DNA of 26,567 nt from Chlorobium sp. (GCA_028280025.1 JANQMO010000005.1:1-26567), one strand, 5' to 3'. Positions 8,133 through 16,353 are shown, counted from the stretch's first letter. Program-made: numbers and translations. Notes: generated by a model from the letters alone, not told the origin.

Positions 8133-8441
8133 CTACGATGATGAATCGTCTTTTTTCAACGTCTTGTCTATCTGCAGGTCCCTCACACGAAGCGTCCCTA
8201 CATCAAGGTCGTCGATCTGAAGCTTTTTAAACCTTGAACGCCTGACTTTCAGCTTCCCAACAGCAAGCCTTCCGATCGCAAGAGCTCCATAAGCAATCGC
8301 CCCGGCTGCTGCTGCACCAATCGCCAATGCACCAATCGCAGAAGCTCCGGAAGACCGCGCTCCGACACTCTCTCCCGGTCGTATAACGCAGGTTCCGGCT
8401 GGCTCGATACCCACGGGCCTTTTTTTCTCCTGATCACTCAT
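8133..8441 (-). CDS. Small conserved protein of unknown function
   Basis: The 102-residue product has a Gly/Ala-rich middle (about 30-60: GASAIGALAIGAAAAGAIAY) that could be a membrane segment. It passes into alternating Leu/Ile-x-x repeats in the C-terminal half, roughly LAVGKLKVRRSRFKKLQIDD and DVGTLRVRDLQID, with hydrophobic residues about every five positions, as in a beta-helix-like or pentapeptide-like stack. Similar short proteins with RLxIxxLxIDxLxVxxLRV endings occur as hypotheticals in many bacteria; no function is known. The start at 8441 is backed by an AGGAAAGAG Shine-Dalgarno. It is divergent from nifH and convergent with nifA; there is no reason to link it to nitrogen fixation. 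Confidence 0.75.
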   Translation of the reverse strand: MSDQEKKRPVGIEPAGTCVIRPGESVGARSSGASAIGALAIGAAAAGAIAYGALAIGRLAVGKLKVRRSRFKKLQIDDLDVGTLRVRDLQIDKTLKKDDSSS

Positions 8442-8597
8442 AGCTCTTTCCTGCAGTTAAAATAGTGGGTCACCTTAATCCCTTTATATGCCTTCAAATG
8501 ACAATATAAACGCTTTAGCCGCATATGCCTTAGGAACTTGCCATTGAAATCAACATCGACCCACAAAAACAACTACACAAATGTAGCAAAATGCCAC

Positions 8598-8617
8598 TTC
8601 CTACGTGCGCGTAGGAA
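8598..8617. promoter_or_regulatory. Perfect palindrome, candidate activator site for nifH
   Basis: TTCCTACG-N4-CGTAGGAA has eight-base perfect arms. It ends 144 bases upstream of the -24 element of the nifH promoter, about where a NifA-type upstream activating site usually lies. It does not match TGT-N10-ACA, and no exact TGT-N10-ACA exists in the 8442-8760 region. Confidence 0.5.
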
Positions 8618-8690
8618 ATAAAGCCGCACGTTAAGGCCGCCTCCCCTTTCCCATAAATCATGCACAAAAAAATACTTACTGCAACAACCT

Positions 8691-8719
8691 CTTTTGCAAC
8701 AGGAGCTTAGCTGCAAAAG
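8691..8719. promoter_or_regulatory. Second inverted repeat upstream of nifH
   Basis: CTTTTGCA (8691-8698) and TGCAAAAG (8712-8719) are perfect inverted arms with a 13-base spacer, so half-site centres are 21 bases apart, two helical turns. It lies 42 bases upstream of the -24 element. It may be a regulator-binding site; its protein is unknown. Confidence 0.45.
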
Positions 8720-8760
8720 CACCTTTCCGGTAATCGTCACAGCACGTATTTCTCCACTTT

Positions 8761-8776
8761 TGGCACGCAAGTTGAC
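8761..8776 (+). promoter_or_regulatory. Sigma-54 (-24/-12) promoter of nifH
   Basis: TGGCACG-CAAG-TTGAC matches the consensus TGGCACG-N4-TTGCW closely, with the full -24 box and TTGA at the -12 box in place of TTGC. It predicts a transcript starting near 8786 and a leader of about 70 bases before the nifH ATG at 8857. This agrees with a sigma-54 activator gene just upstream. Confidence 0.8.
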
Positions 8777-8804
8777 CACCATCATTCAGAAAGAATGTGC
8801 TTTC

Positions 8805-8823
8805 ATCCTGATTTTTTCAGGAT
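8805..8823 (+). promoter_or_regulatory. Stem-loop in the nifH 5' leader
   Basis: ATCCTGA and TCAGGAT are perfect seven-base arms around a T5 loop, about 20 bases into the predicted mRNA and 33 bases before the start codon. There is no T-run after it, so it is more likely an mRNA-stabilising 5' hairpin than a terminator. Confidence 0.5.
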
Positions 8824-8856
8824 TATTGATCGAAAAACCTAAAACAACACAAGATC

Positions 8857-9681
8857 ATGAGAAAGGTAGCGATTTATGGAAAGGGTGGAATCGGCAAATC
8901 AACCACCACGCAGAACACAGTAGCAGGGCTTGCCGAGATGGGCAAAAAGGTCATGGTTGTCGGCTGCGATCCGAAAGCCGACTCAACGAGGCTTCTTCTC
9001 GGGGGACTCACCCAGAAGACCGTTCTTGACACCTTGCGCGAAGAAGGAGAGGATGTCGAACTCGAAGATATCATCAAGGAAGGATACGGTGCATCCCGCT
9101 GTACCGAGTCCGGCGGACCGGAACCGGGAGTCGGCTGCGCGGGCCGCGGCATCATCACCTCCGTCAACATGCTCGAACAGCTTGGAGCATACGACGAAGA
9201 ATGGGATCTCGATTATGTTTTTTACGACGTTCTCGGTGATGTTGTCTGCGGTGGTTTCGCCATGCCTATCCGCGACGGCAAGGCTGAAGAGATCTATATC
9301 GTCGTTTCGGGCGAAATGATGGCCATGTATGCAGCCAACAACATCTGTAAAGGCATCCTCAAGTATGCCGACGCCGGCGGTGTCCGTCTCGGCGGCCTTA
9401 TCTGCAACAGCCGCAAGGTCGATAATGAAAGAGAGATGATCACTGAACTCGCCCGCCAGCTCGGCACACAGATGATCCATTTCGTCCCGCGCGACAACAT
9501 GGTGCAGCGCGCAGAGATCAACCGTAAAACCGTGATCGATTTCAACCCGACACATTCCCAGGCAGACGAATACCGGACTCTTGCGAAAAGCATCGACGAT
9601 AACGACATGTTTGTCGTCCCGACTCCGCTGGAGATCGATGAACTTGAAAAACTCTTGATTGAATTCGGTATCGCCAACTAA
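8857..9681 (+). CDS. nifH: Nitrogenase iron protein NifH
   Basis: The 274-residue dinitrogenase reductase carries electrons to NifDK with ATP hydrolysis. The P-loop GKGGIGKS is at 9-16, and the two Cys that hold the [4Fe-4S] cluster between subunits are in GVGCAGRGI (Cys94) and VVCGGFAMP (Cys131). Arg97 is the residue that ADP-ribosylating systems modify in other bacteria; no draT/draG is present here. VGCDPKADSTR and DVLGDVVCGGF are diagnostic. The product seems to be the molybdenum-system enzyme given the linked nifDKENB. No good Shine-Dalgarno precedes the ATG at 8857. It is the first gene of the operon, behind the sigma-54 promoter. Confidence 0.98.
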   Translation: MRKVAIYGKGGIGKSTTTQNTVAGLAEMGKKVMVVGCDPKADSTRLLLGGLTQKTVLDTLREEGEDVELEDIIKEGYGASRCTESGGPEPGVGCAGRGIITSVNMLEQLGAYDEEWDLDYVFYDVLGDVVCGGFAMPIRDGKAEEIYIVVSGEMMAMYAANNICKGILKYADAGGVRLGGLICNSRKVDNEREMITELARQLGTQMIHFVPRDNMVQRAEINRKTVIDFNPTHSQADEYRTLAKSIDDNDMFVVPTPLEIDELEKLLIEFGIAN

Positions 9682-9702
9682 TAAAAACAAGGAGCCATCA
9701 AC

Positions 9703-10059
9703 ATGTTAATGATCAGAGCAATTGTCCGTCCGAAGAAAGCGCAGGACGTCATGCAGGGATTACTCGACGCAGGATATCCTGCAGTCACGAAAATACCGGT
9801 CGTGGGCCGTGGGAAACAGCGGGGTCTCAAGGTTGGCGATGTCGTCTATGACGAGCTGCCCAAGGAAATGCTCCTGACGGTCCTTCCCGATGCGGACAAG
9901 GATTTCGCGATTGACGCGATCATGATGAACGCCCGGTCAGAGGGCGAAGGAAAGTTCGGCGACGGAAAGATATTCGTCTCCAGAGTCGAGGAGGTCTACA
10001 CCATCAGCACGGGACTTAAAGAGATCGAATCTGAAATAGCTGAAGCGAAGGAGGCGTAA
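9703..10059 (+). CDS. nifI1: PII-like nitrogenase regulator NifI1
   Basis: The 118-residue GlnB-family protein sits between nifH and nifD, the fixed place of nifI1 in archaea, clostridia and green sulfur bacteria. Visible family blocks are MIRAIVRPKKAQDVMQGLLD at the N-terminus and GEGKFGDGKIFVSRVEEVY (the PII C-terminal signature region, about residues 85-103). The T-loop region, IPVVGRGKQRGLKVGDVVYD, lacks the Tyr context (RGAEYxxxxxPK) of uridylylated GlnB, as expected for NifI1. In methanogens NifI1/NifI2 complexes bind NifDK and block NifH docking until 2-oxoglutarate relieves it. A Shine-Dalgarno (AAGGAG) lies about eight bases before the ATG. Its stop overlaps the nifI2 start by one base. 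Confidence 0.94.
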   Translation: MLMIRAIVRPKKAQDVMQGLLDAGYPAVTKIPVVGRGKQRGLKVGDVVYDELPKEMLLTVLPDADKDFAIDAIMMNARSEGEGKFGDGKIFVSRVEEVYTISTGLKEIESEIAEAKEA

Positions 10060-10436
10060 TGAAAGAAATCACTGCAGTTATCAGGATGAGAAAAATGAAT
10101 GAAACGAAGCAGGCGCTCATCGATGCCGGCATCTCGTCATTCACGGCCATGGGGCGAGTCCTTGGCAGAGGCAAAGGCCAGGTGCATTTCGATATTCTCC
10201 AGGGCGCCGAAAAAGGGTATCCCGAAGCGATCGAACAGCTTGGCGGCCCGCCCCGCCTGGTTTCAAAACGTTATCTCACCATTATTGTTCCTGACGAGAT
10301 GAAGCAGACGGCTGTAGACACCATTATAAAGGCAAACCAGACAGGGAAACCCGGTGACGGAAAAATTTTCGTCTCCAATATTCTCGACAGCGTCAGGGTT
10401 CGTACGGGTGAAACCGGCGAAGAGGCCCTGGTATAA
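10059..10436 (+). CDS. nifI2: PII-like nitrogenase regulator NifI2
   Basis: This 125-residue GlnB-family protein starts at the ATG of TAATG at 10059, sharing one base with the nifI1 stop and following an AAGGAGG site, so the two are translationally coupled. It begins MKEITAVIRMRKMNETKQAL and has the family end block GKPGDGKIFVSNILDSVRVR. The longer T-loop region (about residues 38-65, VLGRGKGQVHFDILQGAEKG) distinguishes it from NifI1. It is expected to form a hetero-oligomer with NifI1 and respond to 2-oxoglutarate and ATP to control nitrogenase activity. A 21-base gap separates it from nifD. Confidence 0.94.
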   Translation: MKEITAVIRMRKMNETKQALIDAGISSFTAMGRVLGRGKGQVHFDILQGAEKGYPEAIEQLGGPPRLVSKRYLTIIVPDEMKQTAVDTIIKANQTGKPGDGKIFVSNILDSVRVRTGETGEEALV

Positions 10437-10457
10437 CACTATCAAGGAGAAAGACTT

Positions 10458-12080
10458 ATGACAAGAGTATTACCGGATCCTTCTTTGGTCAAGGAGGAAC
10501 TGATAAAAAAATATCCGCCGAAGGTCGCCAAAAAGAGGGGAAAGGCGATCGTCGTCAACGATCCCGAAGAGATCCCCCAGGTACAGGCCAACATCCGCAC
10601 CATACCGGGGATCATCACCCAGAGGGGTTGTTCCTACGCCGGATGCAAGGGCGTCGTCCTCGGTCCGACCAGGGATATCGTCAACCTTGTACACGGTCCG
10701 ATCGGCTGCAGTTTCTACGCATGGCTCACCCGGCGCAACCAGACCCGTCCCGACGGTCCCGAAGGTGAAAACTACATGACTTACTGCTTCTCGACCGACA
10801 TGCAGGAAGAGCATGTTGTTTTCGGGGGCGAAAAAAAGCTCAAGCAGGCAATCCAGGAAGCCTATGATCTCTTCCACCCCAAAGCCATCGGCATTTTCTC
10901 GACCTGTCCGGTCGGCCTTATCGGCGATGACGTTCATGCGGTCGCAAAGGAAATGCGTGAGAAGCTCGGGGACTGCAACATTTTCGGTTTCAGTTGCGAA
11001 GGATACAAAGGTGTAAGCCAGTCGGCAGGTCACCATATCGCCAACAATCAGGTGTTCAAGCATGTTGTCGGACTCGACGATGAAGACAAGGGCGGCACGT
11101 TCAAGATCAACATGCTCGGCGAATACAACATCGGCGGCGACGCTTTTGAAATCGAGCGCCTGCTCGAAAAATGCGGTATCACCCTCGTTGCCAGCTTCAG
11201 CGGCAACTCGACCATCAATCAGTTCGAAAACTCGCATACCGCCGACCTGAACGTCGTCATGTGCCACCGCTCCATCAACTACATGGCAGAGATGATGGAA
11301 ACGAAGTACGGCATCCCGTGGCTGAAGGTCAACTTCATCGGCGCCGAATCGACCGCAAAATCGCTTCGCAGGATCGCACGGTATTTCGAGGACGATGCAC
11401 TGATGGCAAGAGTTGAAGAAGTGATCGCCGAGGAGATGCCAAGAGTGGAATCGGTCATCGAAAACATATACCCGAAAACAAAAGGAAAACTCGCCATGCT
11501 GTTTGTCGGCGGGTCCAGGGCTCACCACTACCAGGAGCTCTTTGGGGAACTCGGTATGGAAACGCTTTCAGCCGGATATGAATTCGGCCACAGGGATGAC
11601 TACGAAGGACGGAAGGTCATACCCAGCATCAAGGTCGATGCCGACAGCAAGAATATCGAAGAACTGAAAGTAACCGCAGACCCTGAAAAGTTCAAACCGA
11701 GAAAATCCGAAGAGGACCTCGAAAAGCTGAAGTCCGAAGGCCTCGACATCAGGGAATATGAGGGCATGATGCCTGATATGAAAAAAGGCTCGCTGGTGAT
11801 AGACGATATAAGCCATTACGAATCCGAAAGACTGATCGAGCTCTACAAACCTGACATCTTCTGCGCAGGCATCAAGGAAAAGTACGTGGTCCAGAAAATG
11901 GGTGTACCCCTGAAACAGCTTCACAGCTATGACTACGGAGGTCCGTATGCAGGCTTCACGGGTGCAATCAACTTTTACAAGGACATCGACCGGATGGTCA
12001 ACAGCCGTGTATGGAAACTGATTCAGGCCCCTTGGGAAGAAAAGGTATCGCGGCTGGAAGCTGAATACGTGACACAGTAA
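10458..12080 (+). CDS. nifD: Nitrogenase molybdenum-iron protein alpha chain NifD
   Basis: The 540-residue subunit carries the FeMo-cofactor. P-cluster Cys are in RGCSYAGCKG (Cys58), GPIGCSFYAW (Cys84) and FSTCPVGLIGDD (Cys150). The FeMo-co ligands are Cys269 in VVMCHRSINYM and His489 in LHSYDYGGPYAGF. The active-site residues Val66, Gln188 and His192 (SQSAGHHIAN) match Azotobacter Val70, Gln191 and His195, so the Mo enzyme with normal N2 chemistry is expected. About 50 extra residues near 395-445 (charged, KPRKSEEDLEKLKSEG region) are an insertion known from Clostridium and green sulfur bacteria. A ribosome site AAGGAG is found before the ATG (10445-10450). It is followed by nifK after 19 bases. 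Confidence 0.98.
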   Translation: MTRVLPDPSLVKEELIKKYPPKVAKKRGKAIVVNDPEEIPQVQANIRTIPGIITQRGCSYAGCKGVVLGPTRDIVNLVHGPIGCSFYAWLTRRNQTRPDGPEGENYMTYCFSTDMQEEHVVFGGEKKLKQAIQEAYDLFHPKAIGIFSTCPVGLIGDDVHAVAKEMREKLGDCNIFGFSCEGYKGVSQSAGHHIANNQVFKHVVGLDDEDKGGTFKINMLGEYNIGGDAFEIERLLEKCGITLVASFSGNSTINQFENSHTADLNVVMCHRSINYMAEMMETKYGIPWLKVNFIGAESTAKSLRRIARYFEDDALMARVEEVIAEEMPRVESVIENIYPKTKGKLAMLFVGGSRAHHYQELFGELGMETLSAGYEFGHRDDYEGRKVIPSIKVDADSKNIEELKVTADPEKFKPRKSEEDLEKLKSEGLDIREYEGMMPDMKKGSLVIDDISHYESERLIELYKPDIFCAGIKEKYVVQKMGVPLKQLHSYDYGGPYAGFTGAINFYKDIDRMVNSRVWKLIQAPWEEKVSRLEAEYVTQ

Positions 12081-12099
12081 ACAAAGGAGAAGAGCGAAC

Positions 12100-13482
12100 A
12101 TGTTATTACGACACACAAAAAAAGAGGTGATGGAGCGCGAAGCGCTTACCATCAACCCGGCAAAAACATGCCAGCCGATCGGAGCGATGTATGCTGCTCT
12201 CGGCATTCACGGCTGTCTGCCGCACAGCCACGGCTCTCAGGGCTGCTGTTCGTACCACCGCAGCACGCTGACCCGTCACTACAAAGAACCGGTCATGGCG
12301 GCAACAAGCTCGTTCACCGAAGGCGCATCGGTTTTCGGCGGCCAGGCGAACCTGGTGACGGCGATCAACAACATATTCTCGGTGTATGAACCGGACCTGA
12401 TTGCCGTCCACTCGACCTGCCTGTCGGAAACAATCGGTGACGACCTTCAGCAGATCGTCACGAAAGCAAAAGACGACGGCAAGATCCCGGAAGGCAAAAA
12501 AGTGATCTACGCACCGACCCCGAGCTTTGTCGGCTCGCATGTCACCGGCTACGCGAACATGGTCACCGCAATGGCCGAGCAGTTTGCCGAAAACACCGGA
12601 GAAAAGCTCGACCAGGTCAACATCGTGGCCGGCTGGATGGAGCCTGCCGACATGAGGGAAATCAAGCGCCTTGCAAAGGAACTGGGCGCGACGATCAAAC
12701 TGTTTCCGGATACATCGGACGTGCTTGACGCTCCGCAGACCGGCAAACATGTCTTCTATCCCAAAGGCGGCATAACCATGTCCGACCTCAGAAGCACCGG
12801 TGACAGCAAGTCGACGATCGCACTGGGGCGCTTCACGGCTGAACCTGCAGCCATCGCGCTCGACAAGAAATGCACGGTTCCCTTCAAGACCGAGGACATT
12901 CCTGTCGGACTCCGTGCAACCGACAGGTTCCTGATGAGGCTCGCAAAAGCTGCCGGAGTAAAAATCCCCGAGTCCGTCACTGACGAGAGAGGACGGCTGG
13001 TCGATATCATGACCGACATGGAGCAGTACTTCGATGGCAGGAAAGTCGCGCTTTTCGGAGATCCCGACGACCTGATTCCTCTGACCGAGTTCCTGGTCGA
13101 TTTGAACATGAAACCGGTCCACATTGTCAGCGGAACACCGGGTAAACGGTTCGAACAGCGCATGCGGGATATTCTATCGGACAGCGTTCCGGAAGCCAAC
13201 ATCAAAAACGGCGCTCAGGCCGATATCTACCTGCTCCATCAATGGATTAAAAACGAACCGGTCGATCTCCTGATCGGCAATACGTATGGCAAGTACATCG
13301 CACGGGACGAGGACATTCCGTTCGTTCGCTACGGATTCCCGATTATCGATCGTATCGGTCACAGCTATTTCCCGAGCGTCGGCTACATGGGCGGCATCAG
13401 GCTTGCGGAAAAAATCCTCGGCGTACTCATGGATCGCCAGGACCGTGACGCACCTGAAGAATCGTTCGAACTGGTTATGTAA
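12100..13482 (+). CDS. nifK: Nitrogenase molybdenum-iron protein beta chain NifK
   Basis: The 460-residue beta chain holds the other half of the P-cluster. Cys24 (KTCQPIGAM), Cys49 (HGSQGCCSYHR) and Cys107 (HSTCLSETIGDD) match Azotobacter Cys70, Cys95 and Cys153. It lacks the roughly 50-residue N-terminal extension of proteobacterial NifK, as in clostridial and Chlorobi enzymes. PSFVGSHVTGYANM and the C-terminal GYMGGIRLAEKIL are typical. An AAGGAGAAGAG site precedes the ATG at 12100. A 147-base gap with an octamer array and a strong hairpin separates it from nifE, dividing the operon into the structural genes and the cofactor-assembly genes. Confidence 0.98.
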   Translation: MLLRHTKKEVMEREALTINPAKTCQPIGAMYAALGIHGCLPHSHGSQGCCSYHRSTLTRHYKEPVMAATSSFTEGASVFGGQANLVTAINNIFSVYEPDLIAVHSTCLSETIGDDLQQIVTKAKDDGKIPEGKKVIYAPTPSFVGSHVTGYANMVTAMAEQFAENTGEKLDQVNIVAGWMEPADMREIKRLAKELGATIKLFPDTSDVLDAPQTGKHVFYPKGGITMSDLRSTGDSKSTIALGRFTAEPAAIALDKKCTVPFKTEDIPVGLRATDRFLMRLAKAAGVKIPESVTDERGRLVDIMTDMEQYFDGRKVALFGDPDDLIPLTEFLVDLNMKPVHIVSGTPGKRFEQRMRDILSDSVPEANIKNGAQADIYLLHQWIKNEPVDLLIGNTYGKYIARDEDIPFVRYGFPIIDRIGHSYFPSVGYMGGIRLAEKILGVLMDRQDRDAPEESFELVM

Positions 13483-13487
13483 AAAAT

Positions 13488-13520
13488 TGTTGAGCTGCTG
13501 ATTTGTCGAGTCGTTGAAGT
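13488..13520. repeat. Octamer repeat (TGTTGANN family), 4 copies
   Basis: Four consecutive eight-base units TGTTGAGC, TGCTGATT, TGTCGAGT and CGTTGAAG follow the nifK stop. Cleaner arrays of the same octamer occur at 17645-17724, 23197-23244 and 26344-26364. Confidence 0.7.
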
Positions 13521-13530
13521 GTGGCACAAA

Positions 13531-13558
13531 AGAGGCGAGGTTCAAAATCCTCGTCTCT
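13531..13558 (+). promoter_or_regulatory. Stable hairpin between nifK and nifE, likely mRNA processing or attenuation element
   Basis: AGAGGCGAGG pairs with CCTCGTCTCT in a ten-base stem (one G-T pair) around an eight-base loop. No T-run follows, so it is not a standard terminator. It would protect the 3' end of an nifHDK message and lower the amount of nifENB message. The text TTCAAAATCC...CTCTCCACCA resembles the 3' end of a tRNA-Ser gene, but no 5' half exists upstream. Confidence 0.65.
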
Positions 13559-13629
13559 CTCCACCAAAAGGGAAAAGAACTGCGTTAAACGATTCGATGC
13601 ATGGCACTGAACCAGAAGATTGAACTCTC

Positions 13630-14991
13630 ATGGAAAAACTTGAAATACTCGAAGGCAGAAGAAAACAGGTTTTCGAAAAAACAAAGGATACCGCATCGTT
13701 CGACATCAAGTGCGAAACCACCAGTCTTTCAGGCTCTGTAAGCCAGAGAGCATGTGTATTCTGCGGCTCGCGCGTTGTCCTCTACCCTGTTGCCGACGCC
13801 CTGCATGTCGTTCACGGCCCGATCGGCTGCGCGGCATATACATGGGACATCAGGGGTGCTGTCTCATCCGGACCGGAACTGCACCGCCTGAGCTTTTCCA
13901 CCGATCTGCAGGAAATGGACGTTATCTACGGAGGTGAAAAAAAACTCTATACATCGCTCATCGAACTGATCGACAACTATCAGCCAAAGGCCGCATTCAT
14001 TTATTCAACCTGCATTATCGGCCTTATCGGTGACGACATTGACGCTGTCTGCAAAAAAGCCTCGGAGGAAACAGGAATACCTGTCCTGCCCGTACATTCC
14101 GAAGGATTCAAGGGAACAAAGAAAGACGGTTACAAAGCCGCCTGTGACGCCCTGATGAAGATTGTCGGAACAGGCTCGACCGAAGGGATCGGCAAACACA
14201 GCATCAACATTCTCGGGGAGTTCAACCTTGCCGGCGAAGCCTGGATCATCAAGGATTATTACGAACAGATGGGAATCGAGGTTGTCTCGACCATGACCGG
14301 GGATGGCAGGATTGACGACATCCGCAGGTCACACGGAGCATCGCTGAATATCGTGCAATGCTCGGGCTCGATGGTCAAGCTGGCAAAAATGATGGAAGAA
14401 AAATACGGAATCCCCTTCCTGCGAGTCTCCTATTTCGGCATCGAGGATATGTCAAAAGCGCTCTATGATGTCGCCGGGCACTTCAACGAGAACCCGGCGG
14501 TACTCGAAGCTGCAAAAAAACTGGTCAGCCGCGAAGTCGGCGAACTCTACCCGCAGCTTCTGGAATTCCGTCAGGCGCTGGCAGGCAAAAAAGCGGCAAT
14601 CTATGTCGGAGGAGCCTTCAAGGCGTTCTCTCTCATCAAGGCGCTTGCCACACTCGACATGGACGTCGTCCTTGCCGGCTCACAGACTGGCAACAAGGAT
14701 GACTACGCCGGACTCAAGGAAATGTGTGACGAGGGAACGGTCATCGTCGATGACTCGAACCCCGTCGAACTGTCGAAATTCATTCTCGAAAAAGACGCCG
14801 ACCTTTTGATCGGAGGCGTCAAGGAGCGCCCGATCGCCTATAAACTCGGGGTGGGCTTCTGTGATCATAACCACGAAAGAAAAATACCGCTTGCCGGCTT
14901 TGTCGGCATGCTGAACTTCGCCAAAGAGGTCTACCAGTCGGTCATGAGCCCGGTATGGCAGTTCGCTCCAAGAAAAGGAGGTCTCTCATGA
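13630..14991 (+). CDS. nifE: FeMo-cofactor scaffold protein NifE
   Basis: The 453-residue NifD homologue forms the NifE2N2 scaffold on which the NifB-cofactor is converted into FeMo-co. Cluster Cys are in ACVFCGSR (Cys42), GPIGCAAYTWD (Cys67) and IYSTCIIGLIGDD (Cys128). NIVQCSGSM holds the Cys equivalent to the cofactor ligand of NifD. There is no His in place of the NifD cofactor His, where VGFCDHNHERKIP is seen, as expected for NifE. GPIGCAAYTWD is a good marker separating it from NifD. Its stop overlaps the nifN start as ATGA. No strong Shine-Dalgarno precedes the ATG at 13630. Confidence 0.97.
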   Translation: MEKLEILEGRRKQVFEKTKDTASFDIKCETTSLSGSVSQRACVFCGSRVVLYPVADALHVVHGPIGCAAYTWDIRGAVSSGPELHRLSFSTDLQEMDVIYGGEKKLYTSLIELIDNYQPKAAFIYSTCIIGLIGDDIDAVCKKASEETGIPVLPVHSEGFKGTKKDGYKAACDALMKIVGTGSTEGIGKHSINILGEFNLAGEAWIIKDYYEQMGIEVVSTMTGDGRIDDIRRSHGASLNIVQCSGSMVKLAKMMEEKYGIPFLRVSYFGIEDMSKALYDVAGHFNENPAVLEAAKKLVSREVGELYPQLLEFRQALAGKKAAIYVGGAFKAFSLIKALATLDMDVVLAGSQTGNKDDYAGLKEMCDEGTVIVDDSNPVELSKFILEKDADLLIGGVKERPIAYKLGVGFCDHNHERKIPLAGFVGMLNFAKEVYQSVMSPVWQFAPRKGGLS

Positions 14992-16340
14992 AAACAGCAA
15001 AAACTGCAACCCAGAACGCATGCAAACTTTGTAACCCTTTGGGGGCCTGCCTGGCGTTCAAGGGAATAGAAAAATGTGTCCCGTTCCTGCACGGCTCCCA
15101 AGGGTGTGCAACCTACATACGCCGCTACCTGATCAGCCATTTCAAGGAACCGGTGGACATCGCGTCATCGAACTTCAATGAAGATACAGCCGTATTCGGC
15201 GGGAGCCGCAACCTGAAACTCGGGCTGACAAACATAACGAAGCAGTACAAACCAGAGATCATCGGCATAGCGACAACCTGTCTGAGTGAAACCATCGGTG
15301 ACGATGTCGATATGATTCTCAGGGAATATGACAGAGAATCCTCTGCCGATACCCCGACGCCGATAATGATCCACGCCTCAACCCCCAGTTATCAGGGGAG
15401 CCATATCGACGGCTTTCATGCCGCCATGAAAGCCACGGTCGAACAGCTTGCTGAAGGCGGAACCAGGCAAAACCTGTTGAATCTTTTCCCGAACATGGTC
15501 TCACCGGCAGACCTGAGGTATCTCAAGGAAATCCTGAAAAGCTTCAGTATTCCGACGGTGATGCTTCCGGACTATTCCGAAACCCTCGACGGAGGTCCAT
15601 GGAAGGAATATCACAGAATTCCGAAAGGCGGAACACCTCTCGAATCGGTCCGCAAGAGCGGGACAGCAGCGGCAAGCATCGAGTTCACGTCGGTCCTCGA
15701 GGACGAAAAATCACCTGCGGCAAGCCTGGAAAACAACTGTGGTGTCCCCCGGTATCGCCTGTGTCTTCCGATCGGGATCCGGCAGACCGACGAATTCTTT
15801 GCGCTGCTTGAAAAACTGTCGGAGACCCCGATGCCATCGAGATACGAGGACGAGAGGAGGCGTCTGACAGACGCTTACGCCGACGGGCACAAGTATGTTT
15901 TCGGAAAAAAAGCGATCGTGTACGGCGAAGAAGACCTTGTCATTGCAATGACCGTCTTTCTGAAAGAAATCGGTATCAGTCCGGTCCTCTGCGCATCCGG
16001 AGGGAAAAGCGGTTATCTGAAAAAACGTCTTGCCGAACTGGTGCCGGACCTGGACGATTCCGGCATGAAGGTTCAGGACGGTGTAGACTTTGTCGATATC
16101 GAGGATGAAGCAAAAAAACTCAAACCGGACCTTTTGATCGGCAACAGCAAGGGCTTCACCCTTTCGCGGAAAAACCACATCCCGATGATCCGTATCGGCT
16201 TCCCTATTCATGACAGGTTCGGCGGCCAGCGGCAGCATCATCTTGGATACAGGGGAACACAGGAACTGTTCGACCGGATCGTCAATACCGTTATCGAGCA
16301 CAGACAGAGTTCATCACCGGTCGGTTACACCTATATGTAA
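14988..16340 (+). CDS. nifN: FeMo-cofactor scaffold protein NifN
   Basis: This 450-residue NifK homologue is the partner of NifE. The start at 14988 is set by AAGGAGGT seven bases upstream and by the four-base ATGA overlap with the nifE stop; an in-frame ATG at 14955 lies inside nifE and is unlikely. Cluster region residues are in CKLCNPLGACLAF (Cys12, Cys15, Cys21) and HGSQGCATYIRRY (Cys40); TTCLSETIGDD carries the third block. HASTPSYQGSHIDGFHAA and the C-terminal GFPIHDRFGGQRQHHLGYRG are typical. It precedes nifB by 13 bases with an AAAGGAG site, so the two are co-transcribed. Confidence 0.96.
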   Translation: MKTAKTATQNACKLCNPLGACLAFKGIEKCVPFLHGSQGCATYIRRYLISHFKEPVDIASSNFNEDTAVFGGSRNLKLGLTNITKQYKPEIIGIATTCLSETIGDDVDMILREYDRESSADTPTPIMIHASTPSYQGSHIDGFHAAMKATVEQLAEGGTRQNLLNLFPNMVSPADLRYLKEILKSFSIPTVMLPDYSETLDGGPWKEYHRIPKGGTPLESVRKSGTAAASIEFTSVLEDEKSPAASLENNCGVPRYRLCLPIGIRQTDEFFALLEKLSETPMPSRYEDERRRLTDAYADGHKYVFGKKAIVYGEEDLVIAMTVFLKEIGISPVLCASGGKSGYLKKRLAELVPDLDDSGMKVQDGVDFVDIEDEAKKLKPDLLIGNSKGFTLSRKNHIPMIRIGFPIHDRFGGQRQHHLGYRGTQELFDRIVNTVIEHRQSSSPVGYTYM

Positions 16341-16353
16341 AGGAGACTATATC

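Noticed and set aside
10470..11528. Long minus-strand frame of 352 codons opposite nifD, and similar ones opposite nifA and nifK
   Set aside because: They are antisense shadows of well-supported genes; codon bias of the sense genes removes stops on the other strand.
13505..13566. tRNA-Ser 3' end (TTCAAAATCC...CTCTCCACCA) as a tRNA gene or integration site
   Set aside because: The T-loop would have eight bases, the acceptor does not fit a seven-base stem next to the T-stem, and there is no 5' half upstream; a simple hairpin explains it better.
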